This document shows positions 5,990-10,320 of a stretch of DNA of 10,320 bases, piece after piece. Both the position numbers and the translations under genes were made by a program. This DNA comes from Limnohabitans sp. (GTDB lineage Bacteria > Planctomycetota > Phycisphaerae > Phycisphaerales > SM1A02), in the NCBI GenBank assembly GCA_030054275.1, contig JASGCF010000085.1:1-10320 (forward strand). The letters are read 5' to 3'. Below the pieces are notes generated by a model, which was given only the letters and a program-made list of their open reading frames with translations, ran no database searches and had not been told where the DNA came from. The number at the start of each line of letters is the position of its first letter. Within the stretch, counting starts at the first letter, position 1.

Positions 5990-7390
5990 TTACAACTCTT
6001 CGTTTTCCGCAGGAACCGTCGGTTTCGCACCCTCAACACTTTGCGTGCCATCCACACGCTCCTGTCGCGTGACCTCCGCGTCATGCACACGCCAACCTTC
6101 CTTGGTCGCAGCAACGGTGAAGCGCCCGTCGTACTCATTCGTACGGTCGTGCGTGTGTCCCCAGTGCGTCACGCGGCCATCAACCTGCCATGTGGCCTCC
6201 ACCGAAAATGCACGCACGCGCGTCGTGCCATCTTCGATCTCACCCTGCGAAATCAAGCGTGTACGCACTGGTCGCACCGCGACAACACGGCTCATCGCGC
6301 CGCCTTCTTCTTCCAGAACAAGCGCCCGACGCACGGAAAGATAGGTCTCTTCAAGCAGCGCTCCATCCACACTCTGTGCGAGCGCGTCGTACACCGTCGA
6401 CTCGGCTTCGTAATCAAAGGCGCGGTAGAGATTGGCCTGTAATTTCTCGAAGATTTCGCACGCTTCCCGCTCATCGAGGCCTGTCGTTGCGCGCGATCCG
6501 AGCGCAAGTATCGCTGGGCGACTCGGGCGAACGAGGATCACCACGACAGCACCAAGAAGGCCAACAAGAAGCGCAGCGCGCTGCGCTGAAAGCATCAAGC
6601 GGCGACCGAGCATCAACACCGCAGCAAACCCAGCAAAAAACCCTACGACAAACACCATCAACGCCATCGTCATCCACACCGGAATCCACGGTTGCGCCAC
6701 AGGCGGCAACGGCACGCGCTCAAGTCGCGCCGAAAGTTCGCCGCTCGGTCGCCTCCAAGTAAACCCAGGTTCTGCGCGCGTGAACAACACCTGCGAACGC
6801 AGGCCATCCGCTGTCCACTCAGCCGCGATTTCGAGCGGCGGTTTCTGAGGTAAAACCGACAACACATCCGGCGGGTAGGCAGGCCACGCAAGCGAGATTT
6901 CATCCGGCGGCGCCTTCAGCGGATATGCGAGGTTGAAGAAGACTTTGCGCAAGCCTTTCCACCCGCTCAGCGGAAACAGGGGCAAAAGCGATTCATCTGG
7001 GTTGTTGACTTGCAGTGTGCGAACGACCGGAGGTACCACGATGCCGTCCACGCGCACTGGCATCTGCTGCGAAAAATACGACTGAAATCGCGGACCGAGC
7101 GCCTCGAGTTCGCGCGTATCGACACGCTCTGGGTCTTCACGCGGCGCGTCAAGCATCCAATCAAGAAAGGTGAGGTTCATCGCAACCTCGATCACAAACT
7201 CTTGCGGCTCAACACGGAATCTCAGATCGACATGCGGCCCATCCTGCGGGTGTCGCGCTCGAATTCCGCACAATTCATTGCGTTCATGTGATCGAGCGTG
7301 CGATGAGGCGGTACAACACAATCCCGCAGCGCACGCGGCAAACACGACGAGCATTCCATATGACGACACACTTCGCCCACACAGACGCAC
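5990..7390 (-). CDS. Secreted/membrane protein of unknown function with two central TM helices
   Basis: With a GTG start at 7390 the product has 466 residues. A signal peptide (basic MRLCGRSVSSYG, then hydrophobic MLVVFAACAAGLCCTA, cleavage after about SSHA) leads to an extracytoplasmic domain of about 200 residues containing PPEISLAWPAYPP-like segments. Two close membrane helices follow (about 240-261 and 272-287, joined by a basic GRRLMLSAQR loop). The C-terminal domain holds AFDYEAESTVYDALAQSV, EETYLSVRRALVLEEEGG and HWGHTHDRTNEYD (from about 409). With both ends outside the membrane, this C-terminal domain could be an NTF2/Tim44-like fold, but that is only a guess from its strand-rich end. 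I recall similar HWGH-containing uncharacterised proteins in other bacteria and cannot name the family. The start is uncertain: GTG 7411 or ATG 7354 are alternatives, and the frame stays open to 7522. Confidence 0.75.
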   Translation of the reverse strand: MRLCGRSVSSYGMLVVFAACAAGLCCTASSHARSHERNELCGIRARHPQDGPHVDLRFRVEPQEFVIEVAMNLTFLDWMLDAPREDPERVDTRELEALGPRFQSYFSQQMPVRVDGIVVPPVVRTLQVNNPDESLLPLFPLSGWKGLRKVFFNLAYPLKAPPDEISLAWPAYPPDVLSVLPQKPPLEIAAEWTADGLRSQVLFTRAEPGFTWRRPSGELSARLERVPLPPVAQPWIPVWMTMALMVFVVGFFAGFAAVLMLGRRLMLSAQRAALLVGLLGAVVVILVRPSRPAILALGSRATTGLDEREACEIFEKLQANLYRAFDYEAESTVYDALAQSVDGALLEETYLSVRRALVLEEEGGAMSRVVAVRPVRTRLISQGEIEDGTTRVRAFSVEATWQVDGRVTHWGHTHDRTNEYDGRFTVAATKEGWRVHDAEVTRQERVDGTQSVEGAKPTVPAENEEL

Positions 7391-9435
7391 TCGCCAATTC
7401 TCGAAACGCACCGACAGCGTTGTTCCGTGGTCGGGGTGCGTCCTTCGCGCCGCTGATGGCCTCGATTGCTGCATGCGTCGGCATTCTCTCCACATCGATC
7501 GTCTTTGCACAGGAGGGCGCACTCGAATCCGACGCTACCGCTGCAAGCGTCGGCGCAACCAAAGGCGGTGAAGCGGCAGCGAGCGGCGAAAAGACTCCGA
7601 TCCATGTGGCCATCGCTGCTGCGGAGCCCGCTGTACAAGCCTTCAACGAACACTTGGTGATTCTCGCCAGTCCATGGATGGAAGGTCGACTTCCAGGAAC
7701 GCGCGGTATGGAGCGCGCCATGGAGTACATGGAGGATCAATTCATCAAGGCAGGTCTTGAACCGGCGTTTCAACCAAAGGATGGCTCCGCGAAGACCTAT
7801 CGACAGCCGTTCTCGCTTGGCGGAAAGCGAGAAATCGCAGAGCAATCCATCGCTGTGAAGTCTGCAGCGGGCGAAACGAAACTGTCTGCCAACACCGATT
7901 TCAAGCTCACATCGCTTGGAAAGTCTGGCTCCGCAGAAGCCGCGGTGTGTTTCGTTGGATACGGCATCGAAGATGGCCCCGACGGCTACTCGAGTTTCGC
8001 TTCCGACGGCGCAGAGAATGCGAGCAACCTCGAAGGCAAGATCGCGTTCGTGTTTCGGTTCGAGCCCATGGATGAGAAGGGAAATTCTCGTTGGAATGGT
8101 GGCTCGGAAGGTTGGTCTGGACGCGCTGGATTTGCGGGGAAAATTGGCGCTGTCGCGAAGCGCAAGCCTGCTGCGATCATCGTGGTCAACACACCTGGCG
8201 CGAACGATCCGCGCATCGACAGTCTCTCGACAAGTGGTGGCGGCCGCGCGATGGCAGATGTGCCCGTCTTCATGATGTCGACGAAGGCTGCGGAATCGAT
8301 GCTCACGGGGCTTGGTGAAAAGCGCTCACTCATGGAGCTTCGGCAACTGGCGGATGTGCCCCCCGCCGATGCGCCGCGCATGTTTGATCTTGGCACTGGC
8401 AACGGCACAACCGCGATTGCAGCACGCTTCGAAGAGCGCAATGTCGTTGCTGAGAACATCGTTGGCGTCCTGCCTGGTCGCGGAGCACTCGCGAAAGAAG
8501 TCATCGTGATCGGCGGACACCTCGATCACCTCGGTCAGGGAGATTTCGGCTCGCGCGAGGGACCTGGCAAGTTGCACCCTGGCGCAGACGACAACGCTTC
8601 TGGATCAGCCGGAGTCATCCTTCTTGGCGACATGCTGAAGAAAGACTACGACGCCTTACCGCCTGATATGCCGCTGCGTACGGTGCTCTTCATCGGATTC
8701 TCCGCGGAAGAAAGCGGCCTCAACGGAAGCCGCCACTATGTCGACAACCCGATCTACCCGATCAGTGACACGGTCTTGATGATGAATTTCGACATGATCG
8801 GCCGCATCAAAAACAACCGACTTGCTGTGACTTCGAGCGCCGGGGTCGCGGGCATGAAGGAATGGGCAGATGGCTTCTACGCGAAGTCACCGCTCACGGT
8901 CGTTGCCAAGGAATCAAGTGGCGGCGGTGGCGGCGGAAGCGATCACGCAAGTTTCATGGCTGTGGGCGTGCCGATTCTCTTCGCCATCATTGCCGATTTT
9001 CACGACGACTACCACACATCGCGAGATACCTACGACTTGATTGATCGCGAGGCATCGGTGGCGGCTATCGAACTTTGGCACCAACTGGCGCTCGACATGG
9101 GAAAGCGTGAGAAGCGCTTTGAAGTCCAAGAGAACAGCGGCCCGATGCGCGCACAACCGATGCGTGTTCGCGCTGGCCTGCGCACGCGCGAGTCGGATGA
9201 TGGCAACGGTCTTGAAGTGATTGATGTCACCAAGGACGGAAGCGCAGACAAAGCAGGCATTCTGAAGGGCGATCGCCTTCTCAAGTGGAATAAGCAAGAT
9301 CTTGCAGATCGCGAACAGTTTGTCGAGGAGTTGCGCAAGAGCGAGCCTGGTGACAAGGTGCAGGCGGTTGTCCTTCGTAATGGCGAAGAGAAGACGATGT
9401 ATGTCGAACTGCAGGCTGCACGGCGTACGGAGTGA
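7360..9435 (+). CDS. Secreted M28-family zinc aminopeptidase with PA and PDZ domains
   Basis: This enzyme would remove N-terminal amino acids from peptides outside the cytoplasm using two zinc ions. From ATG 7360 (691 residues) a long signal peptide ends in MASIAACVGILSTSIVFA (33-50), with likely cleavage before QEG. A PA domain lies at about 180-345 (starting near CFVGYGIEDGPDG). The peptidase core has all expected M28 residues: His387 in GGHLDHLG, Asp410 in GADDNASG, catalytic Glu450 and ligand Glu451 in SAEESGLNGS, Asp478 in NFDMIGR and His529 in SDHASF, preceded by a six-glycine run. A PDZ domain follows at about 597-690 (VIDVTKDGSADKAGILKGDRLL). The start is not certain: an open frame extends to 7288, and TTG 7420 would give a shorter conventional signal peptide. 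No SD is evident. The 5' end meets the divergent gene, and the 3' end stops 12 bases from the next. Confidence 0.93.
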   Translation: MTTHFAHTDALANSRNAPTALFRGRGASFAPLMASIAACVGILSTSIVFAQEGALESDATAASVGATKGGEAAASGEKTPIHVAIAAAEPAVQAFNEHLVILASPWMEGRLPGTRGMERAMEYMEDQFIKAGLEPAFQPKDGSAKTYRQPFSLGGKREIAEQSIAVKSAAGETKLSANTDFKLTSLGKSGSAEAAVCFVGYGIEDGPDGYSSFASDGAENASNLEGKIAFVFRFEPMDEKGNSRWNGGSEGWSGRAGFAGKIGAVAKRKPAAIIVVNTPGANDPRIDSLSTSGGGRAMADVPVFMMSTKAAESMLTGLGEKRSLMELRQLADVPPADAPRMFDLGTGNGTTAIAARFEERNVVAENIVGVLPGRGALAKEVIVIGGHLDHLGQGDFGSREGPGKLHPGADDNASGSAGVILLGDMLKKDYDALPPDMPLRTVLFIGFSAEESGLNGSRHYVDNPIYPISDTVLMMNFDMIGRIKNNRLAVTSSAGVAGMKEWADGFYAKSPLTVVAKESSGGGGGGSDHASFMAVGVPILFAIIADFHDDYHTSRDTYDLIDREASVAAIELWHQLALDMGKREKRFEVQENSGPMRAQPMRVRAGLRTRESDDGNGLEVIDVTKDGSADKAGILKGDRLLKWNKQDLADREQFVEELRKSEPGDKVQAVVLRNGEEKTMYVELQAARRTE

Positions 9436-9447
9436 CGAACGCATGCG

Positions 9448-10137
9448 CTACGAGAGCAGCCGCAATTCATCGCGCAGAATTGCAGCGAGTTCGTAGTTCT
9501 CTGCGCGAATCGCGGCATGCAACCGCGCTTCGAGTTCACTGCGTTGCGCTGGCGGAAGTTGCGGAACGAGCGATTCGCGCCATGTGCGAAGCGCAATGAC
9601 ATCGCTCAACTGGTCGTACGACGCACCGAGTCCGGATTGCGCGGCGGCGATCCGAAGCGCGTCGAGCCCCTGTTCAAGCACCGATGCTGCTTCACGCGTG
9701 CCGCCGCGTTCAAGTAACGCCATGGCTCCGGCGCGCGTTCGAAGTACAAGGGCCGAGAACCTAGCGCTCACAGCCCATGCACCCTCAGCGTCCGGCGCCC
9801 AACGCTCGAGTAGCGTCGCGCCCTCGACCACTGTCTCCGCGTCGCGAAGCGTTCGGCCAAAGTCACCGACGGCCCAAAATGCCATTGCGCGCTGTTGAAA
9901 CTGGACCAACTCCAATCGCCACAGAGCAGCCTCGTCTGCAGTCAGCGGACGCTGCTCACGGCGAGTGACCAATGTCGGCCTGCCGTCGGGTCGGCCCTCA
10001 CATTCAAGCTGCAAGATCCCCAGTTCCAAGCGAACCAAGAGCACTTCACGCCCGTCCGAGGCGCGTTCTAAGCGGGCGTTCAGCCGCCCTGACTCGTAGG
10101 GAAAGGCGTTGAGGAGTTCATCAAGATCGCGTCGCAT
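9448..10137 (-). CDS. UVR-motif (UvrB/UvrC motif) protein, planctomycete type
   Basis: The 229-residue product begins MRRDLDELLNAFPYESGRLN, followed by DGREVLLVRLELGILQLECE and GRPDGRP. The middle is helical and rich in Ala, Leu and Arg. The last 30 residues form a UVR motif (ELEARLHAAIRAENYELAAI followed by LRDELRLL), the small helical hairpin by which UvrB and UvrC contact each other. No nuclease, helicase or kinase domain is present, so it is not UvrB or UvrC and its role is unknown; protein-protein contact is inferred. ATG 10137 is chosen because the conserved-looking N-terminus starts there and GAGAGGG lies about 11 bases upstream. The frame is nevertheless open upstream beyond the right edge, with a TTG at 10284 as an alternative. 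It converges with the M28 gene. Confidence 0.8.
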   Translation of the reverse strand: MRRDLDELLNAFPYESGRLNARLERASDGREVLLVRLELGILQLECEGRPDGRPTLVTRREQRPLTADEAALWRLELVQFQQRAMAFWAVGDFGRTLRDAETVVEGATLLERWAPDAEGAWAVSARFSALVLRTRAGAMALLERGGTREAASVLEQGLDALRIAAAQSGLGASYDQLSDVIALRTWRESLVPQLPPAQRSELEARLHAAIRAENYELAAILRDELRLLS

Positions 10138-10320
10138 GCTCGTGCGCCCTCTCGAAAGTGACCACACAACACTCCGGCAAGAGTGCATTCGCGCCGCAAC
10201 TTCTCCCATTGCCAACAATCCGTGGGAACGCAGCGCCCGCACAAACCGTACAGTCGGTTCGGACTCTTCTCTCGAATCGTCCAATCCAAACCGAAAGTTC
10301 GCACTAGTCTGCCTGATTCC
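10138..10320. other. Upstream region of the UVR-motif gene, right edge
   Basis: No separate gene is supported here. On the minus strand the frame of the UVR-motif gene stays open to the window edge, but the encoded residues (Arg- and Ser-rich, with no conserved-looking segment) do not resemble an N-terminal domain. This is probably the promoter and leader of that gene. No convincing -35/-10 pair or hairpin with a T tract is seen. Confidence 0.4.

Noticed and set aside
7288..7359. M28 peptidase start at 7288
   Set aside because: It adds 24 Arg-rich residues before an already long signal peptide and lies deeper inside the divergent gene. ATG 7360 or TTG 7420 are more reasonable.
9436..9447. 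Bidirectional terminator between the convergent M28 and UVR-motif genes
   Set aside because: Only 12 bases separate the stops, and no stem with a T tract was seen on either strand.
1..10320. Defence system, prophage, transposon, tRNA or rRNA gene
   Set aside because: No integrase, transposase, nuclease cassette, att-like repeat, tRNA cloverleaf or rRNA segment was recognised on either strand.

Overview
The window looks like chromosomal housekeeping DNA of a Planctomycetota bacterium, most likely class Phycisphaerae. This is an inference from the style of the ribosomal protein S4, from a short protein ending in a UVR motif of a type I associate with planctomycetes, and from moderately GC-rich DNA with few Shine-Dalgarno (SD) sites. 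There is no sign of phage, a transposase, a CRISPR array, a defence cassette or an RNA gene.

Plus strand, 1-5771: the tail of an unrecognised gene (to 251); a long, iron-sulfur-free type of amidophosphoribosyltransferase, purF (354-2273); rpsD for ribosomal protein S4 (2497-3096), with its own promoter, a hairpin-rich leader and a strong intrinsic terminator (3158-3188); a membrane-anchored PpiD/SurA-like protein without a visible parvulin domain (3277-5238); an in-phase 10-bp tandem repeat (5261-5340); and a stand-alone tRNA-binding-domain protein like the C-terminal module of methionyl-tRNA synthetase (5349-5771).

Middle: a convergent gap (5772-5989) holds degenerate repeats. It is followed on the minus strand by a secreted or membrane protein of unknown function with two membrane segments (5990 to about 7390). 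That gene is divergent from a secreted M28-family zinc aminopeptidase with PA and PDZ domains (7360-9435, plus strand), and their 5' ends abut or overlap. The peptidase gene converges, with a 12-bp gap, on a minus-strand UVR-motif protein (9448-10137).

How the genes fit together: purF (purine synthesis), rpsD (translation) and the tRNA-binding protein are growth functions. The PpiD-like protein, the two-TM protein and the M28 peptidase act at or beyond the inner membrane. Apart from the possible co-transcription of the PpiD-like and tRNA-binding genes, these are mostly single-gene units rather than one pathway. The most useful leads are regulatory and structural: identical TACCCTT boxes 16 nt upstream of two SD-less starts, the rpsD leader, the 10-bp repeat running into an SD site, and the divergent PurF. 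I found no convincing new multi-gene system.
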